DNA from: Lytechinus variegatus
Taxonomy: Eukaryota; Echinodermata; Echinoidea; Temnopleuroida; Toxopneustidae
Direction of reading: 5' to 3'
Length of the DNA stretch: 64,000 bases
Assembly: GCF_018143015.1 (NCBI RefSeq)
Contig: NC_054743.1
Location: 40,256,922 to 40,320,921 of the forward strand
The notes under the pieces are model-generated. The model was given only the letters and a program-made list of their open reading frames with translations. It was not told the origin of the DNA and ran no database searches. Position 1 is the first letter of the stretch. Every line of letters begins with the position of its first letter. A program made the translations under genes and the position numbers. This document shows, one piece after another, positions 23,801-35,279 of the stretch.

Positions 23801-24649
23801 TGCGCAGCATTAATTGTCTTACAACAAAACTTAAGTCCGATGTACTGCAGTCCATCATTTTAGGCCTATATATACATGTAGATCTATGATCTATATTAGC
23901 CTAATTCGGCTATACATACACTATTATCTCTTTCACACCCCTCCCACCTCTCTCTTCCTCAACTTTTTATTTCCTTAACTCGTTCTATCTTCCTTTGATC
24001 CCTCTCTTTCTAATTTCGCCGGCCATCGCTATCAATTTCCTCTCACCCCGAATCAGTTTCTCTCTCAGTTTCCCTTTCTCATCTTAAAATCCTGGGGAGC
24101 ATTAATTGATTTAGGGGGGATTTAGGACTTGTCAGACATTTTATCGGACAAGCCCCATTTATATGACATTTACCATAGTAACAGTGTTTTTCAGCCAATC
24201 AACGTCAAGGAAAGTTGTACGATCTGACAACTTGTCGGATAAAGCTTTAAAAAATAAAGAGATTTTCCTAATTAAACCTCGCCAAATGGCTTTAAACTGG
24301 TTTTATTCACTTGAATACTCAGCCAATTACCCGGTTTTGTGATAAAATACGGAATCAATCAAAAGCGGCCTTGATCTTGATGTTCATTCAAGTTTTATTG
24401 ATATCTTTTATGATATGATGACATAATGTCATCTTTATAAAATGACAGAAATCACTGTAGTAAAGACGTTACGAGCAGTAAACGGGCCGGGGGGGGGGGG
24501 GTGAAAGCAATTTTTTATTGACCTATTAAAAATTTGGGGGACACCCCCACACCTAGCGATATGTATACGGGAAATATTAACCAGCATGAGCATAGTCTTT
24601 TTATGTTTGAGTTAAAGGCCTCTAATGATTTTTTTCATTGGCTTTAGTA
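23801..24649. other. Intergenic with one MITE, no gene seen
   Basis: A CT-rich stretch lies at about 23930-24090 and a G run near 24490-24502. The MITE at 24123-24246 is listed separately. Confidence 0.4.
24123..24246. mobile_element. 147 bp MITE family, copy 3
   Basis: 'ggacttgtcagacattttat', 'ggacaag', 'catagtaacagtgtttttca', 'gccaatcaacgtcaagg', 'gatctgacaacttgtcggat' follow the same order as copy 1. The outer GTTTCAT ends are eroded. Confidence 0.75.
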
Positions 24650-25286
24650 ATGAACCTGTTATATTATGCTGATCGAGCTTTAGTTGATATATGCAAATGC
24701 GAGCGAGCGAAGCGACCGAGTAAATTTTAAGAAGTTGGGAGACATGATGACCAATATCGTTTTTCATGCTATGCATGATGATTATTGGATAATGCGGCGA
24801 GTGGCAGAGGCAGATCAAGCTTTCTCCAATAGGAGGTAGGGACCGATGATTTTTTTTCAACCCATATTTTTCCCGATCGGCCGCTCAAATATGTTTGTTT
24901 CTTTCTTTGAAGAAGTATAGTCCTAGCAGTCATTCTTAACTTTATTCTAACAAAACATAAATAAATCCATGTAAGCCGTAACTGAATAATGCAAGCGCAA
25001 AGCACGAGCTAATATTTTTTGTTTGATATTTCATTGTATTTTTTCCTGAAAATTGAACATTCTGAGCAATGTTTGTGATCGTGAACAAGATGTGTATGTA
25101 ACTAAGTAATTACGGCGAGCGCGAATCGCGAGTAAAAATTATTTACGTTCTGACCTGATCTAAATTGGACTTGTTCAACAATCAAATAATGCCAGAGCGA
25201 AGCGCTAGCTGAAATTGTTGTCATTCTGATTTAAAAATTTGGCATTCTAAGCACTTTTTGTAATCATGAACAGGACAGGTATACAT
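24650..25286. repeat. Satellite-like degenerate array, left part
   Basis: Tandem diverged units of about 110-120 bp with GC cores (gcgagcgagcgaagcgaccg, gcaagcgcaaagcacgagct, gcgagcgcgaatcgcgagt, agagcgaagcgctagct) separated by AT-rich phrases such as 'tgaacattctgagca' and 'aatcatgaacagg'. The array is interrupted by the 7 kb element and resumes at 32313. Confidence 0.7.
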
Positions 25287-26274
25287 CAGTGGCGGATCCA
25301 GAGGGGGGCGCCCCGGGCGCGCGCCCCCCCCCTATTTTCGCCGGATTTTTTTTTTTTTGATGGTTATATTTACTGGATTGGTACAATGTAGTCAATTTCA
25401 AGGGCTATAGATCTAGTCAAAACTATATTTTAACTTACGCTCATGGCCTTTGCGTTCGCACACATGCACCTCTGTCATACTGTATTGCAATATGTAAATT
25501 CCGGAATTCCAGGGCGCGCAAGTCGATTGGTTGGAAAGTTGCACCACTTATAATCGGGAGTTGTAGTGCAGTGACCAGTGTGAAGATGTTGGATTGGATA
25601 TCATTTTTTCCCGAAATTTTGTGTTTTTTGTAACATGCGTTTGTCCGTCTTTATGGCAAATACATGTAAATTGTAAGTAAGAAATCGCAAGAGAAAGTGT
25701 CAACGATGCGAATGATAATGTCTATCCCCGAGATTATTCTTCACTCAAAGATGAAGCCCTACACTGCGAAAAAAATGGGTAATATTTTACCCAACATTTT
25801 GCCCAACATTGGACAGTTGTCAACCCAACCAACTATTAGGTATTTTTTCTCAACGTTTTGGGTAAACTTTTATGCCCAACTTTTGGGCAAAAATATTTAC
25901 CCAATTTTTTATTACTCCCTACATTATTTTAACCATAAAATGGGATAATTTTCCCAGTTGTTGGGTATTTCTGTTTTTCTGTATAATACCATATGTTGGG
26001 TATCATCTACGTATATTACACAATAAAAACACACTATAAGTCAGCAATGCATTTTCTTGTCTTTTTTTATTCTTATATATCAACACTCAAACATTAAAAA
26101 ATGTAAAATGATTCAAAACCGTGATCAACTCCATGCAGGATGAGAACATTTCACATTACACTGAATGCCTCTAACTGGAAAGTCGTTGAATAACAGTGCC
26201 ATTAATGATACATTACTATATAATTATAATCAAGAAAAATCAAGGATAATCAAGGATGTACGTAAAAATCCAAC

Positions 26275-27300
26275 GCTACCTTACATTAAACATGTTTCCG
26301 TTCTTAAAGTAAACAAAATCAACCAAGTTATCATGCTTCTGCATTAAAATCAAACTGTTAGAAAGGAATATACTTCCTGGTATCACTCCCGGGGGGGGCA
26401 CTCGACCAAAAAAGTGGTGGGGGTGTGCCGCGGGCGAGACAAAAAACGGGGGCCTTGGAGCGGGCTTATTGTAAAAAGGAGGGTCCTCGGAACGGGCTTC
26501 GGAACGACAAATGTTTGTGAAAACGGGGGTCCTTGGAACGGATCGCCAGCGTGTGAGCGCGTATGCATCCCTACGGAACGGTCATGCGTGCATGATGCAG
26601 CTAGCGCGGCCTCCGCCGGGGAGCTCTGCGGCCGCTTTTCACCAAAATTGCAGCTCATTCAACGCAATCGGAGCGGCGTAACGAAAAATATGCGAAGCTT
26701 TGGAGCGGATTTCTCTCTTCTTTTTTCTCGATAAGAAGAAAATGCTATGCCTTGGAGCGGCTTTCTTTGTTCTTTTTCTCAACAGGGCAAAAATGCTATG
26801 CCTTGGAACGGAAATTTGAGTGTAAAAATGGGGGTCCCCTCCGCGGCACATACCCACTATGCATTATATACTGAGTGCCCCCCCCGGGGTATCACTTTTT
26901 TTCTAAACAAGTAAAAAATGTTTACAAATCAAAGATACAGTCCACTAAATCAACACTACCTTACATTAAACATGTTTCCGTTCTTAAAGTAAACGAAATC
27001 AACCAAGTTATCATGTTTCTGCATTAAATCGAACTGTTAGAAAGGAATATACTCCCTGGTATCACTTTTTTTTCTAAACAAGTAAAAAATGTTTACAAAT
27101 CAAAGATACAGTCCACTAAATCAACACTTCCTTACATACATTAAACATGTTTCCGTTCTTAAAGTAAACAAAATCAACCAAGTTATCATGCTTCTGCATT
27201 AAAATCAAACTGTTAGAAAGGAATATACTTCCTGGTATCACTTTTTTTTCTAAATAAGTTTTAAAAGTTTACAAATCAAAGATATAGTCCACTATTGCTC
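26275..27300. repeat. Three tandem copies of an approximately 170 bp unit
   Basis: The unit includes 'acattaaacatgtttccgtt', 'aatcaaccaagttatcatg', 'gttagaaaggaatatact', 'cctggtatcact' and 'caaatcaaagata'. Copies start near 26280, 26945 and 27120. Copy 1 is split by the 501 bp element at 26388-26888. Confidence 0.8.
26388..26888. mobile_element. 501 bp element, 8-bp GTATCACT target duplication
   Basis: Inverted ends CCCGGGGGGGGCACTC / CCCGGGGGGGCACTCAG. GTATCACT is duplicated at 26380-26387 and 26889-26896. The empty site is preserved in neighbouring tandem units (about 27060 and 27236), which proves the insertion. An 8-bp duplication fits hAT or P-type transposition. The interior has repeated 'ccttggagcgg'/'cggaacg' phrases and no transposase. 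Confidence 0.85.
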
Positions 27301-28985
27301 CAATAAGGACAAGGACACTTACAATATCAGCTTAAAAATTTCTACAATATTGTGTGAAAGTAACCTGTGCAAACTGGTTTTTTCCAAGTTTTGAGGGCAT
27401 GTTAAAAAACATACTTTTCCAGAAAAAAACCTTGACTTTGAATATTTTTTGTTAACGTATCCTTTGTCATGTTTGTAATGAAAAATGTTTCTTTGCCAGT
27501 TGTGACAGCATGCCACTACAAAATCATACTTTTCCGGAATTTACCTTGACATAGTTCTTCGCAATAAAAGTATGATGGAAATATGATGGAAGACAATGAA
27601 TGTAAATGCTAACTTATAAGGAAGCTCAATACATTTTTGTCAATTATTGTACGCTTATATATCAACACTCAAACATTAAAAACAGTAAAATTTAATACCC
27701 AAAACCATGATCAACTCCATGCAGGAATAGAAAATGGTGCATCACACTGAATGTCTCAAATTGGAAAGGCATTGAAAACAGCACCGTTAGCGATAGAAAC
27801 GCTATCTTAAATGTGCTTCTACACAAGTTTACAGGACAAAACTAAATTCAAGTAACATCTGAGACGTGGAACAATTTTCTCAAAATGAAATTATGTCCAA
27901 GCTAACATAATTATAAAAAAAAACAATGAACAGATAAATGGGCAATCCAAATACAGGGTGCCCCCCCCAAAAAAAAGTACAGGCCATCTCCCAAAATAAA
28001 TGGAAAGAATGGGTTCATCAAATATTGCATCCTTTCAATTTAATATTGATACCAAGAACATCAATTTTGGTTGTGTAGTTTTGTTTTAGATCTGTTTGAG
28101 TGGCACCATGTCGGGGATCATTTTCTCTTCAATTTTGACTGATTTATTGGGTAGAGAATAACATGAAGCGGCTTATGGTAGATTTAATGTACACAATGGT
28201 GTGGACACCTTTGTCAATGTGCAGTGGACTAGATAGCCAACAGCCCAACACCCCCCCCCCCCCTCCATCACCTGACCTGAAGAAGAGTGAAAATACAACT
28301 ATAATACATAAAGAAATACTATATCAAAGGTGCACCACACGTCGAAGAAAGTCTGACTTTCAGTGTTAGTTTGCCTAGACACTCTGCTTCAAGAAACAAT
28401 CAATTGGACCATGTTTGACAGCATAAAATTATGGTGCTCATTATCCTGGTGAGAAGTTGGGAGCTCTGAAAAAAAGTGAACTTTTTTCTTTTTTTTCATT
28501 TTATCCTTTTTATTTTTTTTTATATTTTATCCTTTTACTTTTTTTCCTTTAAGTTTCTTTCTTTATATTTTCTTCCTCACTTTATCACTGATAATCGTTC
28601 TATTTCTTTTTCCTTTTTTTATCATTTTTTATCTTTAAGTTCTTTTTGCTTGCTTACTTTTGTTTATTCTTTATTTCTTTCATTATTTTCTGCTTTCTTC
28701 CTTTCATCTTTTTTTAAATTCTGCTTCATTCTGACATCTTTCTGTCTACTTTCTTTCTTCATATTTTATTCTTTATTTGTACATGCTTTATTCACTTTTT
28801 TTCTTTACTTTCTTTCTTTCTCTATTTTATGCACGTGTCTCGAAATAATACTAGTAATCAGTCACTGCGTATAAAATGCCCATTTCGCGCAATGCGCCAG
28901 AAACAGTGTACGCACAGCGCCAATGACATTCTCTTGACATTCCATTGACAGCGCCAATGACATTCTCTTGACTTTGATTATATTT
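27301..28985. other. Interior of the nested element, no gene
   Basis: AT-rich; C runs at 28250-28262; a T/C-rich tract at 28475-28830 that opens a 132-codon low-complexity frame (F/L/S only), judged non-coding; and a doubled 'gcgccaatgacattctcttg' near 28918 and 28952. Confidence 0.5.
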
Positions 28986-28999
28986 TTGAAGATTCAAGG

Positions 29000-29196
29000 T
29001 AATATTTTAAATGTAATCATAAAATTATTTTTAATGCTAAAATTTGTATGATTTTTAATTTTTTTTTCTAAATGTACTCTAAATGATATGTTGATTACTT
29101 GATGAAATACTATTTAAGATTTTGTACATTTATATGATTGTTTCTCCAATACCCACTCTATGGGTGACATGGGAATAAATGTCATTGTCATTGTCA
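29000..29196 (+). mobile_element. Possible LINE 3' tail (CR1/L2-like)
   Basis: The phrase 'cccactctatgggtgacatg' followed by 'ggaataaatgtcattgtcattgtca' (split here for length) looks like a LINE 3' terminus ending in a short (TCATTG)n repeat. No reverse transcriptase frame is attached. Confidence 0.4.
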
Positions 29197-29936
29197 CATA
29201 TGGAACGCTTCTATTGGTTAAACTGCCAATATAAAGCGCATTTTGATTGGTAATATCCTAAAAATGGGCGTGTTGAAGATAAGGAGGCAGTCCTTACAAA
29301 GATAAGAACGCGTTAAGAAGATTTTCAGAATACCGATTTGCAATGATTTTATCGTCTTCTTATCTCAATGAGATAAGATAAAAGATAAGAACAAAGATAA
29401 GAACGTTTTCAGAATACTACCCCAGGTGAGCACAGTCCCCAGTCATAGTTGAATGCATTTTTGCACAGAAACAATAGCAGTAATGGTTTGACAGGTATGA
29501 TAAATTTGTATAATAAAAAAAAAACTCACCTTGAAAAGGTATTATGAGGGCTTCTAACATGTCTAAGCCCCACTCGTCCATTTTCTGGAGATGTCCACTC
29601 GTCCGGGCATGGGTTTTGCGAACAGCGGTGCGCGAGAGATCGAGAATGTGCTGAAATTGTTCAACGTTGGGTTCGATGAAACGTCGGTTTTATCAACAAT
29701 TGGGCTTTTGTCGTCGCACAGATGAAATGCAATCGTTTTGCCCAATTATGTGTCAAAATTTACCCAATTACTACATGACCCTCCTAAAATTACCAATTTT
29801 TTTACCCAATCAATAAATTACCAACATAAAATTACCCATTTTTTACCCAATCAATAAATTACCAACATAAAATTACCCATTTTTTACCCAATCAATAAAT
29901 TACCAACATAAAATTACCCATTTTTTTCGCAGTGTA

Positions 29937-32306
29937 TATCGGGCGCCACGTGCGCAGCATTATCATTCTGCCTTGGTCATTTACGTTTTCAGTGAAATGT
30001 ATAGGTCAGACATTTGTATTTAATGTAAACTAACTTTTACACTTTCTGGTAGATTCAGAGGCATATTATCCAGGGCGCCCCAACTAAGTTTCGCCGAAGC
30101 AATCATTCCAACGAATTATCAAGGAGCAAAATTGTATATTCTCAATCACCAGTCGACCCACTCCGCGTTTGCTGTGTATAGGCAGCTATATGTCAGCGTA
30201 AGGAGCGAAGATTTTATGTGACGGGGGGGGGGAATAAAAATACTTTCGTGCTGGGGAAAAACGTCCCGAGGACACATTGTGTATTATTAAAAAGTAGAAA
30301 TTGTGACATTAACCCCCCCCCCCCCTTACCCCATTTTTAATGTTTGATAATCTATAGGTTTGCTGATTACAATATATCTTTTTTAAAAAAAATTGCCAGC
30401 AAAATCGAAAAAAAAATAGTTTTAAAAATCTAGGGGGGGGACGACCTCCCCCGAAATATTTGAGGGAGAACACCTTTTCCCAAACCCACGGGCCAATTTG
30501 TAAGTCCTAAACATTATTCCTATTCCGTAACCCTAATGCAAAACCATTATCTTGCAACCCAGACCAAAAAAGTCACAATTTTCTCTAAGATGGTATGAAA
30601 AACTGAAATAGAAGTCTGCAGACTAAATAACTCTTTACCGCTCCACCATATGAAAAAAAAAATCATTATCTCTTTTTCAGAAACTAAATTTGTACCAGCG
30701 ATTACGCAAAAAAAAGATCAACACCACTGAACAGACACAAACCTAGCTGAAAGCAATCACAACATTGTAATGATGATGAACTAGTTAAGTATGCAGTATC
30801 TTAACACAATATAATTATGATAAAATGGGAGGATACGGTATTAAATCTAAAGCGGGACATTCTCATAACATTCCTCCAATCGCGCTTACGTGATAATGCA
30901 TTGTACGGCAAAACTTCCTTGAATTAATCATGCATATCATAGAAATACATTTGGGTGTGATATTCGTTATTAAATTATTTACTGAAGTATTTCACGTACG
31001 AAAAACGTATATAATATTTTGTGGCTATGCCCACAGAACCTCGAGACTTGCACAGGCAGCAAACGGGATCTATATAGTGCTGAGCTTTAAAAGTATATCC
31101 CTTATATATTATAGTGTGAGTAATTAAATTCCACTATTTCGTCTGTTCTTCGTTTGTCTTGCATAAATAAACTTTCCATATTTTCATCTTAAAAAAATAA
31201 AAGTCATGATTGAGCTCAAACTTGGCAGGAAAAGCTTTGCCCAACAGAAGGCAATCAATACAGTTTACAACATTTACTATGTTGGTTGGAAAGCTAGTAT
31301 ACATTGATTCAACATGAAGAAAAAACATCAAATTGGAAGCCTATATGAATTCATGGTCTAAACAAGTTGTAATTTCATAAATGAAAAGCTTACAAAATGC
31401 CTACTGAACTCTGTATACCGAAGACGAGCCTCGGTTTATTTTACATTTTCTGCCACTGATAGTTATAACTTATACAATTATGGACTGGATATCAAAGCTC
31501 CTTACATGTATTTTCTATAGCATTTTATCATTGACCTTATTTAATTATTTGTGGTGTAGTTTTAACAAGTGCTTCGTAAAAATTGATTATCTTATGTTAA
31601 AATAAATATATACAATTTCATCCTGGCTGGTCATAAGTTAAGATGGCAACGCGATGAGAGACTTTGAACGTAAACAATAAAAATGATGAGAATCCCCTTA
31701 AGAAGCATTATATTACTTTGAGGTTGTGCAGAATGACTGGATTATTGAAGATGATTTGAAAATAATACGAGGGAAAAGGTTGATTACCAGAAGATGATGT
31801 CGTTTTTTCTGTAGTTTGTAACAATTTACTGTGCATTTTGGGGAAAAAAGAACCAAATTTTATGCATGTTGCCATACGACTAAACAATTCTCGTTTGAAA
31901 CACACAATGTAAATACACAAATGACAATAAACAGAATGGATTATTCGGAACTTATCGATTACAAGTCTCAGTTTCGTATCATTTAAATTTGACGTTTCAA
32001 TCACACGATGCAAGCAAGTGAAGAGCCTTTGCCAAATGTATGTTTTGAATGACCGCTTATACGGTGTGTGACTGGAAACCAGCTCCTAAATGAGTCAGTA
32101 TGTGTCTTTTATTCATGAAGTTACAGTGATTTAAGTGTGCATTTTTCTTCTAAAGGTGCTCTCAAAATACGACTTTTGGACATGATTTTTTTAAAAAGTC
32201 CTTGCCAAGGGAGGGGGGTATCCCCCCTCCCACACCCTCCCCCCGCTCGGTCGCTTCGCTCCCTCGCCGCTGGCGCCCCCTATTTCAAAATCCTGGATCC
32301 GCCCCT
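29937..32306. other. Right part of the 7 kb element, no gene
   Basis: C and G runs near 30223, 30310 and 30433; AT-rich elsewhere. Open frames of 60-101 codons (30930-31127, 31134-31331, 31708-32013) lack motifs. GC-rich end 32200-32280. Confidence 0.4.
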
Positions 32307-32312
32307 GTACAT

Positions 32313-33459
32313 AATCAATACGAGCGCGAAACGCGAGCGGAAAAAAATAAAAACGAGACCCTCTTTTCATATGTTTTGTAAATCATGAAATTATTAGCAC
32401 CCTCAAAATAGGAAAAGATTGAGGAATTCGAAATAATTCCTCTTACCGCCCAAAGCGCGGAAGCTTAAACGTTTTATAAAAAATTTATGGAACAGAAGTA
32501 GTATAAAATGCCTACCTTTCATGGTCACATCAGATTTGATTTAGATTTCGTTAAGTCGCAAAACAGAGTAGAAGACGGGTATGCAAGAAGGAAATAGACC
32601 ATATTCCTTCTCGCGAATGGCGTCGAAGCTCTGAAATTTATGAATTTCTCTGAAACTTTAATCTGTTGACAATTTTGACATTTCTTTTATTATCACTCGA
32701 TTAAGAAGAAAGACGAGCTCAAAATGTGCAAGGGAAAGTGCCAGCTAGAAGCTATAGAAGAGGGACATAGTTTTCCTTTCCCGTGCTCGCGAAGCACGGA
32801 AACCTTTGATTTATTTTAGGAGAAAAAAATTGTGTAATTTCTCTCATAAAGCGCTTCCTTTTATTTGATTAAGAAACTACAGTGATATGAAAATTTTTGC
32901 ATCATTGGCACAAAACAAGACAGGTATATAGTATAACGTTTCATATCGTACACTACTTTTGCATGTAGCACGGCACGAATTTAATGCCTCCCCCTTTGAG
33001 GGGGATATGCTTTGCCAAAAAATTATTTGCTGAAAAGCGGTTTCAAGAAATTTCATTTCGGGAGTCGGAAGTGACGGTAATGTTTACCCGCTCCGAACAA
33101 AAGAGCCGACATTTTGTGTCAATGCAATAAAAAAAAGATACGTTTCATACTCTTATTCACCCATGTATAATTTATAATTTCTGGCAAAAACATAAAATTC
33201 CCACAGCCGAGAAGGGGAAAAACGGAGTAGAAAAAAGGTGTGGGAAACAAAGGGTGAAGACGCTTTCGATATATTCCCGCGCGCGTTTTGTATGAAGAGA
33301 GGAGATCAACGTTTCGTTTAGGTTTTTATTCTTTTGACAAAAAAAGAATGAAAAAAAAACCAACAAAGCTGTGCCTTTCATTCCTTTTCTCCTTTCGCCT
33401 TTTCTTTTTTTTTTCTTTTTGGGAGCGACCGCCCCCGCCGCCCCCCTGGCTACGCGCCT
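32313..33459. repeat. Satellite-like array resumes, then G/C-rich element end
   Basis: The array's 'cgagcgcgaaacgcgagcgg' core at about 32320 and weaker cores near 32450 and 32790-32805 continue the array broken at 25286. From about 33405 the sequence turns C-rich and ends 'ggctacgcgcctg' at about 33459, abutting the receptor-gene fragment. Confidence 0.5.
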
Positions 33460-34687
33460 GGCTGAGTGGCCGATTTAGATATAAATTGAGAGAAACATTC
33501 TGCCCTCTTTGGGTGTACAGCTACTATAGTAGCAGACAAAAATGTAAGTTGGTACACCCCCCTCCGGGGTCGAAGGGACCGCGTGCGCGTTCCCAAAATG
33601 TCCGGTAAAGGGGGACTTTTTCGCGAGACAAGTCCGGGCCGCGAATTGTAAAAAAAGGGGTGTATTTAACTTTTCACCCAGAGATTGCTTTAAAAAGAGG
33701 GTGTATTTTTTTTCTCTCTCTTATTTTTGGACTCGTGAGAAACTTTTAAAAGGGGGTTATAAAATTTATTGAAAATCATTAAAAAACATTGATCAAATCC
33801 CGGGATCAAATTCCTGCTAGTTTTGAAAGCTTGTCCTCCATTATGACATCAGGGAAACTCTATTGCAATGACAGCTTACCTGAGATAAAGGGGGGGGGGG
33901 GGGGTGTCTGTCCTGAGATATGGGGTTGGAACGAAAGCTCACCTGAGATAGGGGGGTAGGCCTACATTTCCGGATTTGGGGGGGGGGGCCGGGTCTCCAA
34001 GGCAGGGAAAGCCCGCGAAAAGCCGGCGAAAGGAGGGTTCAGAAGTTTTGGCAGACTTAAGATGGGGGGGGGGGTTGCTTTCAAAGGGTTGGAATGAGCA
34101 TACGCATACCCTACATAACACTGATCAAGTGGGGAGGGGGGGGGGGGCGGGTACACCATGAATCCAAACAGCAGCATTTTCCATCCAAGTGTTAAGCTTA
34201 CGGTACCGACGCATTGTGAATAATTCTCAGACAAATCGATTCAGAGAAAAATTTTACTACCGTATTCATGTATTTGATCAAGTTAATTGGAATATTAAGG
34301 TGTGCAATATCATTCCAAGTCACCTAAATCTTTTAGAATTATGTAGATGTTCAATAAATAACATATACCCTGAAGTATGTATTGAGTGGATGTATCCCCT
34401 TCTGTATCACACCATTGAAAGTAATCCACGCATGGTTACACCGTGTAGAAAAGTTTAAAACACAAAATACAAATGGTGCATGGTCGCCAGTTACTTGATC
34501 AGTGTTTGTGTGCGAGCTCAACAAACAACTATAACAGTCTTTGTCCTAAAACTGATTGACAAGTTTGCTTTGTTTTCTTGTATCCACATTTCTTGTACCC
34601 TCATTTCGTCCGCTTTAAGTTTAAGCGATAATACTCGAACCAATCAAAAGACAGTTAGATAATAGATGGCAGGACAGATTCAGCAGG
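33460..34687 (-). pseudogene. 5' fragment of a receptor-like gene (paralogue of 40979-43147)
   Basis: Same orientation as the intact gene at 40979-43147. Matches cover roughly its first 60 codons ('gagtggccgatttagat', 'gagagaaacattctg', 'aaaatgtaagttg') and then its signal-peptide codons and upstream flank ('gacgcattgtgaata', 'tatttgatca', 'tggtgcatggtcgccagtta', 'gaaccaatcaaaa', 'agataatagatgg'). One translated piece reads LGWKMLLFGFMVY, like GWNMLLFCLMV in the intact gene. The copy stops at 33460 against the end of a C-rich element, the signal-peptide region is split by a 591 bp insertion, and the presumed start is out of frame with the conserved peptide. It cannot encode the receptor. Upstream similarity of about 500 bp shows duplication at the DNA level. 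Confidence 0.85.
33559..34149. mobile_element. 591 bp insertion in the receptor fragment, 8-bp GGTACACC duplication
   Basis: GGTACACC at 33551-33558 and 34150-34157 flanks it. The intact paralogue has only one copy of the corresponding site ('gatctacc' near 43084), so the insertion is clear. Ends are C-rich left and G-rich right (weakly inverted). The interior has many G runs. Probably a hAT-type non-autonomous element. Confidence 0.8.
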
Positions 34688-35279
34688 TACTGGTTATTGT
34701 AATTTAATTGTTTAAACATTTTGAATAACTAGATTAAAAGGTTTAAACAGTTGTTTAAAAAGTTTGAACGGTAGTAGTTAGAGTGACGGGCTTAAAAAAT
34801 TTGCTTAAAATTTCAAGCAGCGTGTTTACGGTGTAGGGTCAGCCCCCTCCCCACTAGCGTACCTACTGGGGGCAGACTGCCCCCTGACGAGCCACAACCC
34901 ATGCAAAGGACGTATCCCTGCCCAACGAAGCAGGGAGAGCACTGAATAAGATCGTTTTTTTAATAACAAATGGAAAAAAATGTTAATGGCGACAAATTAA
35001 TACTTATACAAGTTATTTTTCAACCATTATACGCTTGCCATCAAACACTGCACAGAGCCCAATAAGAATTTCCCTCAAACCACATTTAAAATTTGTTTTA
35101 ATAACTAGGGTCCCTACATCATCCTCCCCCAAAAAATAATCAGAAATATGGGGTGGTGGATTTTTGATAGAATGACCAAGGATATTATAAAATTGCCAAA
35201 GAACATTTCTCTCTTAAGTGATTAGCTACCATCTGATCATGGTGAAATACAATAAAAATCTATTGCGGTCCAAATAACA
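34688..35279. other. Intergenic with a G/C-rich element end
   Basis: Near 34848-34885 'ccactagcgtacctactgg' resembles the end of the GCGTACCTA-type MITE seen at 11049. A gtttaaa-rich stretch lies at about 34705-34765. No gene. Confidence 0.4.

Larger units (their letters stand above)
25762..29934. mobile_element. 4.2 kb TA-flanked element with 22 bp perfect inverted ends, nested
   Basis: Ends CACTGCGAAAAAAATGGGTA in inverted orientation, identical over 22 bases, with TA on both sides (25760-25761, 29935-29936). Subterminal regions carry acccaa/ttgggt words. The right one has three exact 'aattaccaacataaaattac' tandem units (about 29810-29915). The interior holds a triplicated unit (26275-27300), a 501 bp nested element, a pyrimidine tract (28475-28830) and a possible LINE tail. 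No transposase frame was seen. Confidence 0.8.
25287..32307. mobile_element. 7.0 kb composite non-autonomous DNA element, TACAT target duplication
   Basis: The left end CAGTGGCGGATCCAG and the right end, read inward, CAGGGGCGGATCCAGG are inverted. The five-base TACAT flanks both sides (25282-25286 and 32308-32312), and the same satellite-like array continues on both sides, so this is one insertion event. No transposase frame was found. About 4.2 kb of its length is a nested TA-flanked element (25762-29934). The CAG start looks hAT-like, but a 5-bp duplication does not fit the usual 8 bp, so the superfamily is left open. Confidence 0.7.

Noticed and set aside
28476-28874. 132-codon frame rich in Phe, Leu and Ser
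   Set aside because: Comes from a T/C-rich tract inside a transposon; no domain or gene context.
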